From NCBI RefSeq assembly GCF_014696715.1, contig NZ_JACJQO010000005.1:992001-1056000 (forward strand): a stretch of DNA of 64,000 nt, in the 5' to 3' direction. The translations under genes and the position numbers were made by a program. The notes under the pieces were generated by a model. The model did no database searches. It saw only the letters and a program-made list of their open reading frames with translations, and had not been told where the DNA came from. Below are positions 15,310 through 24,569 of the stretch, piece after piece; position 1 is the first letter of the stretch; every line of letters starts with the position of its first letter. This DNA comes from Pseudanabaena sp. FACHB-2040. GTDB lineage: Bacteria; Cyanobacteriota; Cyanobacteriia; Phormidesmidales; Phormidesmidaceae.

Positions 15310-17745
15310 ATGCCAACTTCCGACTACCCGCAAACTTCCGACACATCGTTAGCGGTAGCTACACCTGCCAGCAGCAGTGCTTTCTCAGGGCGCAGCCGCG
15401 AAGAGATTACAGAAGAAATTGCAGCCACCTTTGGCTTTGTGCCGCCCTTTTTTGAGCCTGCCGAGTCTCCGCAGGTTCTAGAAAACCTGTGGCAGCAAAC
15501 GCTTTCTGCCTATGTCCACAATCCGCTGCCCGCCTTATTTAAGGAAAAGCTGTCGGCGTATCTGTCGCGCTTCTGCGATGTGCCCTACTGCATGGTCTGC
15601 CACAGCTGTTCACTGCGGCCGCTAGGTTTAAAGGCACGACAGGTATTAGAGCTACTAGATGCGCCCCCACCAGTAGAGACTGACGTTGAGAAATATCTAG
15701 CCGTTCTAGCGGCTCAGCCAGTGCCGCTGCAGCCTTGGGCAGAAGCAAACTCGGCGCTAGAAGAGAGCCTGCTGTACTGTGCCATTTTTATTGGTATTGA
15801 ACATGCTCAAGCTGACTTCTGTCGGCAGGAACTACGACGTATCTTAGGGGCAGCAACGTATCAGCATCTGGTTTCCTTCATTGCCTACACCAAGATGTGC
15901 CATGCCTGGATTGAGGCCCATCCTGAAGTTACCTACGAAGTAGACCAACGGGCCCTAGAAAATCTAGGAGCGCTGCTGAAAGAGGAGCCTGACCTAGAAA
16001 TTTTCTTCCGCGACTACCGTGAGAAAGTCAAGTACGAAAACCAGAGCCGCGCGGCTCAGATCCTAGAGTTGGCAGAGCGCAAGCGCCGGGAGGAGGCACT
16101 GCGGCAGCAGATGGAGCGAGAACGGTTGGTCGCTGAAATGGCTCAGCGCATTCGTCGTTCGCTGAATCTAGAAGACATTCTGCACACAGCCGTTTCTGAG
16201 GTGCGGCAGTTGCTGCAGGCAGACCGGGTGTTTATCTACCGCTTTGAGCCCGACTGGAGTGGCGTGGTTGCAGTAGAAGCCGTTGTTCCCGGCTGCTTGT
16301 CGATTCAATCCGCTCGAATTACAGAATCTTTCTTCATGTCAGCAGCGGGACGTGAACTCTACAAGCAGGGGCAGATTCATGCTGTCCCCGATACTCAATC
16401 GGCAAATATCACTCAGTGTCACTTTGATTTCCTGACTCGACTGCAAATCAGAGCAAATCTGGTCGTTCCCATTGTTCAAGGCGAAAAATTATGGGGGCTA
16501 CTGGTTGTTAATACTTGTTTTGAGCCACGCGAATGGCAACCCTTGGAGCTGACCCTGATCAAGCATCTGGCCACTCAGCTTGCGATCGCAATCCAACAAT
16601 CTGAGCTGTACCAAAAACTTCAGGTAGAGCTCGAGGAACGGCAGCGCTCAGAGGAAAAAAATCGCCAGCAGGCAGCCCTGCTCGACATCACCAGCGACGC
16701 TATTTTTGTGCTCAATCTCGACAGCCAAATCCTGTTTTGGAACAAGGGCGCTGCCACCTTATATGGCTGGCAGGCAGACGAAGCCCGAACCCAAATGATT
16801 GATCAGCTGCTGCACCCCAACAGGCCCTATCTCAAAACGTTAGCCACGCTAGCTGAAAAAGGTAGCTGGCAGGGCGAGCTTCAGCACACCAGCAAAGATG
16901 GCAGAACCATTGTCGTAGACAGCCGCTGGACTCTGATGCAGCCAGAGGGGCAGCCCCACTCGATTCTGGTAGTCAATACCGACATCACCCAAAAGAAAAA
17001 GCTAGAGCAGCAAGCTCTCCATGCCCAACGCCTGGAAATTTTGGGCACCCTTGCCACCGGCATTGCCCACGACTTAAACAACGTCTTCACGCCGATTCTC
17101 GGCATTGCCCAGCTGCTCCAGCTCAAGCTGCTAGACGCCGATAAGTCTACCCAGGAACTGCTTCAGCTGCAGGAGTCTAATGTTAGGCGGGGGGCAGCTT
17201 TGGTCAAGCGAGTGCTCTCTTTTGCTCACAAAGCCGATAGCAAGCCCACTGTGCTTCAGGTAGAGCCGCTCATTCTAGAGCTGGTTCAAACTGCCCGAGA
17301 AACTTTTCCTAAGTCAATCGAGATCCAGACGGAGATCGAGCCCTACCTATGGCCTATCTTTGCTGATGTTACCGAGCTCCATCAGGTGCTGCTAAACCTT
17401 TGTGTCAATGCCCGTGATGCCATGCCTCGCGGCACCCTCACAATCGCGGCTGAGAACGTGGTGATCGATGAAGCCGATACCCCCAATCCAGATGCTCAGA
17501 TTGGCCCTTATGTTGCCATCACCGTATCGGATACAGGAACCGGCATTGCTCCCGACGTACTTGAGCGCATCTTTGAGCCGTTCTTTACCACCAAAGAACT
17601 GGATCGAGGCACAGGGCTTGGGCTTTCTACCGTAATGGGCATTGTCAAGAACCAGGGCGGGTTCATTGATGTTCACAGCCAAGTTGGCCAAGGCACTCAG
17701 TTCAAAGTATATTTGCCCATGCACATCGAGCGCTACGGACTTTAA
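15310..17745 (+). CDS. AhpD-like/cyanobacteriochrome-like GAF/PAS histidine kinase
   Basis: An 811-residue soluble kinase with an unusual order. Residues about 20-205 resemble the AhpD/carboxymuconolactone decarboxylase fold, with a Cys-x2-Cys pair at Cys94 and Cys97 (CMVCHSC). After a coiled coil, a GAF domain (about 280-430) closely follows cyanobacteriochrome GAFs, including a Cys370-His371 pair at the bilin-attachment position and the LWGLLVVN strand. A PAS domain (about 455-560) precedes HisKA (His587, GIAHDLNN) and an HATPase domain with DTGTGI and GTGLGLS. It could combine thiol/peroxide and light or redox sensing. No receiver is attached. The ATG at 15310 is preferred over TTG at 15304. 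Confidence 0.8.
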   Translation: MPTSDYPQTSDTSLAVATPASSSAFSGRSREEITEEIAATFGFVPPFFEPAESPQVLENLWQQTLSAYVHNPLPALFKEKLSAYLSRFCDVPYCMVCHSCSLRPLGLKARQVLELLDAPPPVETDVEKYLAVLAAQPVPLQPWAEANSALEESLLYCAIFIGIEHAQADFCRQELRRILGAATYQHLVSFIAYTKMCHAWIEAHPEVTYEVDQRALENLGALLKEEPDLEIFFRDYREKVKYENQSRAAQILELAERKRREEALRQQMERERLVAEMAQRIRRSLNLEDILHTAVSEVRQLLQADRVFIYRFEPDWSGVVAVEAVVPGCLSIQSARITESFFMSAAGRELYKQGQIHAVPDTQSANITQCHFDFLTRLQIRANLVVPIVQGEKLWGLLVVNTCFEPREWQPLELTLIKHLATQLAIAIQQSELYQKLQVELEERQRSEEKNRQQAALLDITSDAIFVLNLDSQILFWNKGAATLYGWQADEARTQMIDQLLHPNRPYLKTLATLAEKGSWQGELQHTSKDGRTIVVDSRWTLMQPEGQPHSILVVNTDITQKKKLEQQALHAQRLEILGTLATGIAHDLNNVFTPILGIAQLLQLKLLDADKSTQELLQLQESNVRRGAALVKRVLSFAHKADSKPTVLQVEPLILELVQTARETFPKSIEIQTEIEPYLWPIFADVTELHQVLLNLCVNARDAMPRGTLTIAAENVVIDEADTPNPDAQIGPYVAITVSDTGTGIAPDVLERIFEPFFTTKELDRGTGLGLSTVMGIVKNQGGFIDVHSQVGQGTQFKVYLPMHIERYGL

Positions 17746-17785
17746 GAATTCTTGACTGAATTTCGCTGGCCTGAAGGAAAATGCC

Positions 17786-18370
17786 ATGAAATTGCTGATC
17801 TACTATGTGGCTTGCAGTGTTGATGGCTTCATTGCCCATCAAGACGGCTCCTTTGATGGCTTTCTTCAGGCCGGAGATCACATCACCGATTTAGCCGCAG
17901 TCTTTCCTGAAACCATTCCGGCCCATTTTCGGGAAGCCTTGGGCGTGAGAGGAGAAAATCAGCATTTTGATACGGTGCTGATGGGGCGCAAGACCTACGA
18001 AGTGGGGGTACAGGTAGGCATTACCAGCCCCTACCCCCATCTCAAGCAGTATCTGTTTTCCCGCAGCCTCAAGGAAAGCCCCGATGCTGAAGTTGAGCTT
18101 GTCTCACAGGATGCTATCGCTCGAGTCAAACAGCTGAAGCAGGAGACCGGCAAGGGGATTTGGCTCTGTGGTGGGGCCAGTCTAGCGGCCACGCTATTTG
18201 CCGAGGACTTGATTGACGAGCTGATCCTTAAAGTCAACCCGTTTCTAATGGGATCTGGCATTCCCCTGTTTTCTAAGACGATACAGCAGAGTGCGCTGGA
18301 GCTGTGCGATCGCAAAATCTACAGCACCGGCGTTTTACGGCTACACTACCGGGTCAACCCCCAGTTTTAA
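17786..18370 (+). CDS. Dihydrofolate reductase-family (RibD C-terminal) protein
   Basis: A 194-residue protein of the DHFR/RibD-C superfamily. The N-terminus starts with a strand followed by SVDGFIA, a central VLMGRKTYE holds the NADPH-site Gly-Arg-Lys, and GKGIWLCGGASLAA matches the glycine-rich second loop. These stand-alone proteins are probably NADPH-dependent reductases, but substrates are rarely known; it is not a confident FolA. It is convergent with the aminopeptidase gene, with 9 nt between the stops. Confidence 0.8.
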   Translation: MKLLIYYVACSVDGFIAHQDGSFDGFLQAGDHITDLAAVFPETIPAHFREALGVRGENQHFDTVLMGRKTYEVGVQVGITSPYPHLKQYLFSRSLKESPDAEVELVSQDAIARVKQLKQETGKGIWLCGGASLAATLFAEDLIDELILKVNPFLMGSGIPLFSKTIQQSALELCDRKIYSTGVLRLHYRVNPQF

Positions 18371-18379
18371 CAGCAAACC

Positions 18380-19756
18380 TTAGCCACAGACCAAAGACTC
18401 CACAGCCTCAGCCGTATTGGGCAAACCCACCGTCAACACCTCACAACCCTCTGCCGTAATCAGCACATCGTCTTCAATGCGAATGCCGCGCACATCGGCA
18501 AACTGCGACAGCCGCTCCCAGTTCACCGAGTCCCGGTAGCGCTCCCGCCGAACCGGGTCTTGCAAAATACCTGGCACCTGATAAAACCCAGGCTCAATCG
18601 TGATCGCCATGCCTGCCTGCAAAGGCCGATCTAGCCTCAAAAAGGCAAGGCCAAAGCGATCACTGCGGCTGCGGCCCGATGCATACCCGGCCAGATCGCC
18701 TAAATCTTCCATATCGTGCACGTCTAGCCCCAGCAGATGGCCGACGCCGTGGGGAAAAAACAGTGCGTGGGCATCTTGCTCCACCAGCGTCTCTGGCTGC
18801 CCTTGAAGGATACCTAAATCGACCAGACCCTCGGCTAGAACCTGGCAAGCCAGCAGGTGCACATCGCGGTACTCCACCCCCGGTCGTGCTTTGGCAATAC
18901 AGGCATCGTGGGCAGCCAGCACCAGATCGTAGAGATCGCGCTGGGTGGGAGAAAACTTGCCCGAAACCGGCCAGGTGCGGGTGATGTCCGAGGCCCAGCC
19001 AGAAGCGGCCTCTGCCCCGACATCGGCCAGCAGCAGATCTCCCGACCCTAAGCGGTGATGGTAGTGCTCGTTGTGCAGCACCTCCCCATGAATTGTGACA
19101 ATGCTGTTGTAGGCGCAGGTCATACCGTGGGCCATGATTACCTGCTCCATAGCGGCCCGCACTTCAGCTTCTGTAGCTGCCTGACGAGTTGCCGCCATAC
19201 CCGCCCGATGCGCCTTGACCGATACGGCTGCCGCCTGCCGGATCTCGGCAACAGCCCTAGCATCGTGGCATAGCCGCACCTGCACAATCGCCTCTGCCAA
19301 CCGTTGGTCCTGGTTCTGTGCCTGGGCTATGCCCACAGAACGCCCCAGCAGAGCCTGCTGTATCGATCGCGTTGCCGCATCGAGCACTGGCAGGGTTGCC
19401 GCCTCTGCCACCCACTGGGCTAGCTCAGCTAGAGGGTAGGCAGCATCAGCCCCTATCTGCTGCGCCAGTTCCTGCCGCGTGGGCGAAGGGCCATGCCACA
19501 GTGCCTCCGCTGGCGTAGCCTCATCCATAAACAGTGTCAGCTGGCCCCGCTCTAGTCGGATCGCCGCATTTGCTAACGGCACCCCGGCAAAGTAGAGGAA
19601 GTGGCTGCTGCTGCGAAAAGGGTGAGTATTTGCCGGGAAGTTACGCGACTGAGGCTGCCCCGACCACAGGACAACCGGAAAATCAACGTGCTGGGCCAGA
19701 CGTTCGCGGCGCTGGCGCAAGGCGTGGATGAGGGAGGGAGTGGCAGTGATCAGCAT
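18380..19756 (-). CDS. M24-family Xaa-Pro aminopeptidase
   Basis: A 458-residue metallopeptidase that removes an N-terminal residue preceding proline. The N-terminal aminopeptidase P domain covers about residues 1-140. The catalytic pita-bread domain carries the five metal ligands: Asp in LLADVGAE, Asp in ASDITRTW, His in HGVGHLLG, Glu in ITIEPGF and Glu in IRIEDDV. It is a complete family member of normal length. A strong antisense coding bias in its GC-rich sequence gives several long but spurious frames on the other strand. Confidence 0.9.
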   Translation of the reverse strand: MLITATPSLIHALRQRRERLAQHVDFPVVLWSGQPQSRNFPANTHPFRSSSHFLYFAGVPLANAAIRLERGQLTLFMDEATPAEALWHGPSPTRQELAQQIGADAAYPLAELAQWVAEAATLPVLDAATRSIQQALLGRSVGIAQAQNQDQRLAEAIVQVRLCHDARAVAEIRQAAAVSVKAHRAGMAATRQAATEAEVRAAMEQVIMAHGMTCAYNSIVTIHGEVLHNEHYHHRLGSGDLLLADVGAEAASGWASDITRTWPVSGKFSPTQRDLYDLVLAAHDACIAKARPGVEYRDVHLLACQVLAEGLVDLGILQGQPETLVEQDAHALFFPHGVGHLLGLDVHDMEDLGDLAGYASGRSRSDRFGLAFLRLDRPLQAGMAITIEPGFYQVPGILQDPVRRERYRDSVNWERLSQFADVRGIRIEDDVLITAEGCEVLTVGLPNTAEAVESLVCG

Positions 19757-19839
19757 AAGGCAAGAAAAAGGGAAGCCAGGAATGAAGATGACACGCAGCA
19801 GCCTTTGACTATCGGACTATCGCAAGCCCTTGCCCCTTG

Positions 19840-19883
19840 TTCCCAGGCAGAGCCTGGGAATACCCGCTAGAGGCTCTGCCTCT
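19840..19883. repeat. Tandem palindromes (cyanobacterial dispersed repeat type)
   Basis: TTCCCAGGC-aga-GCCTGGGAA (19840-19860) is a perfect 9-bp stem with a 3-nt loop. Nine bases on, AGAGGC-tct-GCCTCT (19869-19883) forms a second. The first strongly resembles the TTCCCAGGC-type palindromes scattered through many cyanobacterial genomes. It sits in the 193-nt gap between the aminopeptidase and hydrolase genes. Confidence 0.65.
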
Positions 19884-19949
19884 CCAATGCCAGGAACAGA
19901 ATTCAGGCCCTGCTTAAGCAGCCCAGAGGATTTGCCAACAGTCTCTCTG

Positions 19950-20882
19950 CTATAGCTTATTATCACTCTGGCCAGCTGTCTGCGGCTCTACCGGGCTCAG
20001 GCGCTCTAGCCAGTGACCTGTCGCCCGCACAAACTCAGCCGTCGACTCATAGGGCATGACATTGCGTCCGACAATCAGTTCGCCCTCAGCCTTGGGCAAA
20101 TGCCTCAGGTAAGCATCCAACCGTTGCTGGGCAGGCGTGTCTCGGCTGGCCCGGTCAATGCCCGAGGCCGCTTCGCCAAACAGCACCAACGTTGGCTGCT
20201 GAATCTGCTCAATGGCCTGGGTATAGTCCTTGCGCCAAAAACCGGCGAGAAAGGCAAACACGGCGTAGCGGCTGGCAGGGTCTGCAGCTCCTTGATTCAA
20301 AGTCCCCAGCCATTCCTGGTCCACATCGGCGGCCTCGGCAAACAGCTGCCGTTGCGAAAAAGACTCGATAAAGGCTTCTCGACGGGCATAGCGGTAAAAG
20401 GCTCGGCCCAAGGGACTATCAAACAGCAGGTTCCATAGCAGCTTTTGCAGCAAGGGCGACATTTCCTGAGAAACTAGCTGCCAGCCAGGCGGGCCAGACA
20501 GCACCAGCCCCCGCACCCAATGCCCCTCCAGCCGCTGCACCAGCCGAATCGCCACAGAGAACAAGGCTCCCTGCACCACGAGCACCACCGGTCGCTGAAT
20601 TACTTTTTCAATCAGGTGCTGCAGCTGAGCTGCCCAATCATCGGGAGTATAGGCGACCTGAGGCATATCGCTCTCGCCACAGCCCAATAGGTCTGGGTTG
20701 TAAATGGCCTGCGGATAGCCCTGCACAGACCACTCCCGACAAAATCGATCCCAAAAATGCCGGGATAGCCCCACCCCAATAGGATGGATCAACAGCAGGG
20801 CAGGCTGCGCCGTCGTTTGGGGCCCGTGCACCTCATAGGCGCAGCGATAGCCGTTCCATTCGTAGAACTGGGTTTGAGACAT
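19950..20882 (-). CDS. Alpha/beta-fold hydrolase
   Basis: A protein of 310 residues. Residues near 30-45 carry the oxyanion-hole strand LLIHPIGVGLS. The usual Gly-x-Ser-x-Gly nucleophile elbow appears as VVQGALFS, with Gly-Ala in place of the expected Ser; such variants occur in cyanobacterial and plastid relatives and may be non-hydrolytic. LVLFGEAASGID matches the strand carrying the acid residue. A late His (near RATGHWLE) completes a possible triad. The ATG at 20882 is chosen; a TTG 15 nt upstream is in frame. The substrate is unknown. Confidence 0.75.
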   Translation of the reverse strand: MSQTQFYEWNGYRCAYEVHGPQTTAQPALLLIHPIGVGLSRHFWDRFCREWSVQGYPQAIYNPDLLGCGESDMPQVAYTPDDWAAQLQHLIEKVIQRPVVLVVQGALFSVAIRLVQRLEGHWVRGLVLSGPPGWQLVSQEMSPLLQKLLWNLLFDSPLGRAFYRYARREAFIESFSQRQLFAEAADVDQEWLGTLNQGAADPASRYAVFAFLAGFWRKDYTQAIEQIQQPTLVLFGEAASGIDRASRDTPAQQRLDAYLRHLPKAEGELIVGRNVMPYESTAEFVRATGHWLERLSPVEPQTAGQSDNKL

Positions 20883-21021
20883 GGTTTGGAGCACCAAAGC
20901 CAGATTGGGTTAACAAGAACTGTGTTTATGCTGACACAGCGGGTGAGAACTTCCTTCTTCCACAGGCGTAACCCTTCTTAGAATAAGTAAAGGAACTTTA
21001 GACTTTCTTTAGCAGTTCGTT

Positions 21022-21513
21022 ATGCCCCTGGCTGAACAGTCCCAACCTCAGGTCAATCTCTCGGTCGATTCTCCTGCCTGGAAAATCAAGCTCCTGTATG
21101 ACGGGCAATGCCCGCTGTGCGTGCGAGAGGTAAATTTTTTGCAGAAACACGATGCCGGACGAGGGCTAGTTGCCTTTGTCGATATCGCCGACGATACTTA
21201 CCGTCCCGAAGATCATGGCGGCGTTGACTTTGAAACAGCAATGGGCCGAATTCACGCAGTGCTGGCAGATGGCACCGTAATCAAAAACGTGGAGGTCTTT
21301 CGCCAGGTCTACACCGTGCTGGGCATGGGTTGGGTGTATGCCGCTACTGGCTGGCCTCTGGTTGGCCCTCTAGTAGACCGGCTTTATGAGCTTTGGGCCG
21401 ACTGGCGGCTGGCGCTAACCAGACGACCCGATCTAAAGACGTTAATAGCCGAGCGGGAACGGCGTTTAGCCAAAAATACTAAAGGGCAGTGCCGGTTGGA
21501 TCAACCGTCCTAA
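21022..21513 (+). CDS. DCC-family (DUF393) thiol-disulfide oxidoreductase-like protein
   Basis: A 163-residue protein with the defining N-terminal motif YDGQCPLCVREV, whose Asp-Gly-x-Cys-Pro-x-Cys gives the DCC family its name. The two cysteines form a thioredoxin-like redox pair. A hydrophobic central region (about residues 90-120) could associate with membranes. The physiological partner is unknown. It is divergent from the alpha/beta hydrolase, with a 139-nt shared promoter region. Confidence 0.82.
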   Translation: MPLAEQSQPQVNLSVDSPAWKIKLLYDGQCPLCVREVNFLQKHDAGRGLVAFVDIADDTYRPEDHGGVDFETAMGRIHAVLADGTVIKNVEVFRQVYTVLGMGWVYAATGWPLVGPLVDRLYELWADWRLALTRRPDLKTLIAERERRLAKNTKGQCRLDQPS

Positions 21514-21674
21514 GATGGATCCGAAGGGATTAAAAAAAAGTTAAAGTAGCGAGCAATGCTCATCTTTTGAGCATCTCAAGATAGATCTGAAATGTGGGTA
21601 GACATAAAGCCTAAAGTAGTTTTTATGTACTATTCTAAGAGAACATCATCTACTGCCTTTTGGGGGTGCTGACT

Positions 21675-21926
21675 ATGCCTTCGATGACGATTCGGCCCGG
21701 TTCGCATATTCGCCTCAAAGGGCAGTCTCAGTATGTGCCAGATTTTCTGGTTGTCCGGTGTGAGGGAGACCAGTGTTGGGTGCGGCAGCAAACCTGGAAC
21801 CTTGATGCTCAGCTCCAGATTGGGGTGACTCAGATTGCTATTCCTGACGTGGATCCGGCCATCATGGCGCAGGCAAGGGGCAAGATAGTTTCTCTCAATG
21901 AGTATCGAATGCGTCGGAAGGGATAA
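21675..21926 (+). CDS. Small conserved hypothetical protein
   Basis: An 83-residue protein. Residues about 5-55 look like a small beta barrel (IRPGSHIRLKG, then VVRCEGDQCWVRQQTW), as in short SH3/KOW-like modules, and a basic tail ends in RMRRKG. I do not recognise the family. A GGGGG ribosome site lies 7-12 nt before the chosen ATG. The 160 nt upstream are AT-rich, with A-runs typical of a promoter. Confidence 0.6.
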   Translation: MPSMTIRPGSHIRLKGQSQYVPDFLVVRCEGDQCWVRQQTWNLDAQLQIGVTQIAIPDVDPAIMAQARGKIVSLNEYRMRRKG

Positions 21927-22026
21927 GCATTTCTAGGGATGATTGGGGATAATTAGTAACAATTAGACATAGAGTTGTTTGAGTGTGCTCTACCTCTAGT
22001 CCGATTCCCCATTGTGGACACTTGCC

Positions 22027-22245
22027 ATGAGTCTACTTGCCCAACTGCTGCAATTCCTTCGTTTTTTGGAAAGTTTGCTGGAATTTTTGGAGTTTTTAAC
22101 GACTCCAATTGGGTTGGTAGCGCTAGCTGGGCTAATTGTTTACTGCCCCCTTTGCGTTCTGGGCTTAGACGCTCCCACCGCGATGACTGTTGCGGGTTCT
22201 GTGGCCTTGACGCTAAGCTGCATTCTCATCAGACCTGAGTTTTAA
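22027..22245 (+). CDS. Small membrane protein, unknown
   Basis: A 72-residue hydrophobic protein with two predicted membrane helices: residues about 8-30, Leu/Phe-rich, and about 32-70. I do not recognise it. Its stop is 3 nt before the ChaN-like gene, so the two are probably co-transcribed and translationally coupled, hinting at a shared role at the membrane. A TTG five codons upstream is in frame. Confidence 0.55.
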   Translation: MSLLAQLLQFLRFLESLLEFLEFLTTPIGLVALAGLIVYCPLCVLGLDAPTAMTVAGSVALTLSCILIRPEF

Positions 22246-22248
22246 CTC

Positions 22249-23178
22249 ATGCAGCAATCCTTGCGGCGATTTGTTCGCCTGGCAGGCTGGCTAATGCTGG
22301 GCTGCCTCTGCCTTTGGATCATCAATCTGGCTCAGGTACAGCCTGCTGCTGGCCTAGCTTCTGCCTCTACCCAACCTGGTCAAGCTAGTCTGTCTCAGCC
22401 AAGCATTTTAGAAGCACTGGCTCGAGCCGAAGTGGTTTACCTGGGCGAAACTCACAGCAGCCCAGCAGATCATGCGGCTCAGCTAGAGATTATCCAGGCG
22501 TTGGTGCAGGAGAAAGTTAGAGTTGCGATCGCACTCGAAATGTTTCAGCGCCCCTACCAGCCCATCCTCGATGCCTACCTAGCTAGCGAGATTGATGAAG
22601 CTGCTCTGGTGGAAAAGACCGAATATGAGCAGCGCTGGGGCTTCCCCTGGGAGTACTACGCACCAATTCTGCGGTTTGCCAAAGCCCAGCAGATGCCTGT
22701 CCTCGCCCTTAATACCCCTACCGAAATCACCCGCAAAGTAGCTCAGGCTGGGTTAGACAGCCTCAGTGAAGAGGATTTTCGCTACATTCCTCCCGTCACT
22801 GAGATTCATACTGATAATGCTGCCTACCGGGCTTACATTGAGGATATTTTTACCCAAGCCCACGCAGGTCACGGTTCGGCCCTGTCCTTCGACAACTTCT
22901 TTGCTGCCCAAGTGCTGTGGGATGAGACGATGGCTGAGGGCATTGCCGACTTCCGGCAGGCTCACCCTGACTACTCAGTAGTCGTTCTCGCTGGGCAGGG
23001 GCACGTCATCTATGGCTACGGTATTCCCGATCGGGTAGCCCGCAGGCTGGGAGACGATCTGCAGCAAGCTATTGTCATTCTCAATCCCGATGCGGCGCTG
23101 CAGGCTGAGTTTGAAAATGGAGTGGCTGACTACTTCTGGTTTACTGAAGACAGCGCCCTAACTTCGCCGTCATTCTAA
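22249..23178 (+). CDS. ChaN-family (heme-binding uptake, Tiki-like) protein
   Basis: A 309-residue protein with an N-terminal export signal (hydrophobic residues about 11-28). The ChaN domain follows: VVYLGETHSSPADH near residues 60-75 supplies the Glu-x-His signature, ALEMFQRP the second motif, and VVLAGQGHVIYGYGIP a late Gly-x-Gly-His. ChaN bound to heme is known from Campylobacter. The fold resembles erythromycin esterase/Tiki hydrolases, so a metal-dependent activity is also possible. It should act at the periplasmic face. Confidence 0.8.
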   Translation: MQQSLRRFVRLAGWLMLGCLCLWIINLAQVQPAAGLASASTQPGQASLSQPSILEALARAEVVYLGETHSSPADHAAQLEIIQALVQEKVRVAIALEMFQRPYQPILDAYLASEIDEAALVEKTEYEQRWGFPWEYYAPILRFAKAQQMPVLALNTPTEITRKVAQAGLDSLSEEDFRYIPPVTEIHTDNAAYRAYIEDIFTQAHAGHGSALSFDNFFAAQVLWDETMAEGIADFRQAHPDYSVVVLAGQGHVIYGYGIPDRVARRLGDDLQQAIVILNPDAALQAEFENGVADYFWFTEDSALTSPSF

Positions 23179-23203
23179 AAGCCCTGAGATTTCCCCTTCC
23201 CCT

Positions 23204-24490
23204 ATGATTCCTGCTGCCGAAGCCGAAGCGCTTATTCTCAGTCAAGTTGTTCCCCTGTTTTCCCACCACGATGCTGAGGTTATCAACCTAGAGCAGGCGA
23301 CCGGAAGAATTCTCGCCACCGAAGTCATCAGCCACCTCGACTTCCCCCACTGGGACAACTCGGCCATGGATGGCTATGCCGTTCGCTACGAAGACGTGCA
23401 GGCAGCTTCGGCAACCAACCCTGTCACGCTCACCCTTAGCGAAGAGATTCCTGCCGGTAAGCCGCCCCAGCGCCTCCTCCAGCCAGGAGAAGCAGCCCGC
23501 ATCTTGACCGGATCGATGATGCCGGAGGGGGCCGACACGGTGATTATGCAGGAAGTCACCGAGCGCACAGAAACTCAGGTCAGCGTTCTAGAAGCCCCTG
23601 AGCCACAGCAGTTTGTGCGACACCGGGCCAGCTACTACCAGGCCGGCAATCCCCTGCTATCTCCGGGTCTGCGGCTAAATGCACCTGAGGTTGCGGTTCT
23701 GGCAGCGGCTCAGTGCGTTCAGGTATCCGTTTTTCGGCGTCCCCGAGTCGCTATTCTCTCGACCGGCAGCGAGCTGGTAACGCCTGATCAGCCGCTCCAA
23801 CCCGGCCAAATTGTTGATTCTAACCAGTACGCTTTAGCAGCACTAGCGCAGCAGGCTGGAGCAGAGGCCCGCTGTTTAGGCATTGTCCCCGATGACCCAG
23901 CAGCGCTCAAAGTTGCTATCGCCAACGCTTTGACCCAGGCTGATATAGTGCTCTCCTCGGGGGGTGTCTCTGTAGGTGACTACGACTATGTTGACCAGAT
24001 TTTGACTGACTTGGGCGCAACCCTACACTTTCGGGCCGTGGCCGTACAGCCAGGGAAGCCCCTAACCTTTGCGACCTTCACTGCCCAAGACAGACTCGGC
24101 AACTCAGCCTCTAGCCGCTCGCCTCTATACTTTGGGCTGCCGGGAAATCCTGTGTCGGCCCTAGTCAGCTTTTGGCGCTTTGTAGAGCCTGCTCTGCGCA
24201 AGCTTTCGGGGCTGCCCCACTCCTGGGCTCCCACCTTTGTTACCGCCACCACTCGCCAAGACCTGAGATCTGGCGGCAAGCGAGAAACCTATGTATGGGG
24301 TCAGCTACAGCAGACAGCAGCAGGCTATGAATTTATGCTGGCAGGAGGCACCCGCAATTCGGGCAATCTGATTAACCTGGCTGGCACCAATGCTTTGGCA
24401 GTTGTGCCCATCGGCCAAAATAGCGTGGCTGCAGGCAGTTCTGTTCAGGTCATGCTGGTGGGTCAGCCCATTCTAAACTCGGGGCAGTAG
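23204..24490 (+). CDS. moeA: Molybdopterin molybdotransferase MoeA
   Basis: A 428-residue enzyme that inserts molybdate into adenylated molybdopterin to form the molybdenum cofactor. FPHWDNSAMDGYAVR near residue 50 is the family signature, ARILTGSMMPEGADTVIMQE the second, and SSGGVSVGDYDYV carries the substrate-binding loop. LPGNPVSALVSF and the C-terminal domain IV are complete. Nitrate reductase is an obvious cofactor user in cyanobacteria. It starts 25 nt after the ChaN-like gene. Confidence 0.92.
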   Translation: MIPAAEAEALILSQVVPLFSHHDAEVINLEQATGRILATEVISHLDFPHWDNSAMDGYAVRYEDVQAASATNPVTLTLSEEIPAGKPPQRLLQPGEAARILTGSMMPEGADTVIMQEVTERTETQVSVLEAPEPQQFVRHRASYYQAGNPLLSPGLRLNAPEVAVLAAAQCVQVSVFRRPRVAILSTGSELVTPDQPLQPGQIVDSNQYALAALAQQAGAEARCLGIVPDDPAALKVAIANALTQADIVLSSGGVSVGDYDYVDQILTDLGATLHFRAVAVQPGKPLTFATFTAQDRLGNSASSRSPLYFGLPGNPVSALVSFWRFVEPALRKLSGLPHSWAPTFVTATTRQDLRSGGKRETYVWGQLQQTAAGYEFMLAGGTRNSGNLINLAGTNALAVVPIGQNSVAAGSSVQVMLVGQPILNSGQ

Positions 24491-24525
24491 TAAAGCTGCT
24501 CTGATTAACTCGCGTTTTCAGGAAT

Positions 24526-24569
24526 GCCAAAAGCTTTTTCTTTGTAAAAAATAAAGGCAGCTTTTTGGC
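24526..24569. other. Long-armed hairpin between moeA and transaldolase
   Basis: GCCAAAAGCT (24526-24535) pairs with AGCTTTTTGGC (24559-24569), with one bulged T. The loop is AT-rich and contains a run of A. There is no T-run after the right arm, so termination is doubtful. It could be the moeA transcript end or a leader structure for the transaldolase gene. Confidence 0.4.

Noticed and set aside
18600-19870. Several frames of 60-100 codons opposite the aminopeptidase gene
   Set aside because: They are mirror frames of a GC-rich real gene. Peptides are low-complexity, rich in Arg/Pro/Ala, have no family features, and overlap each other.
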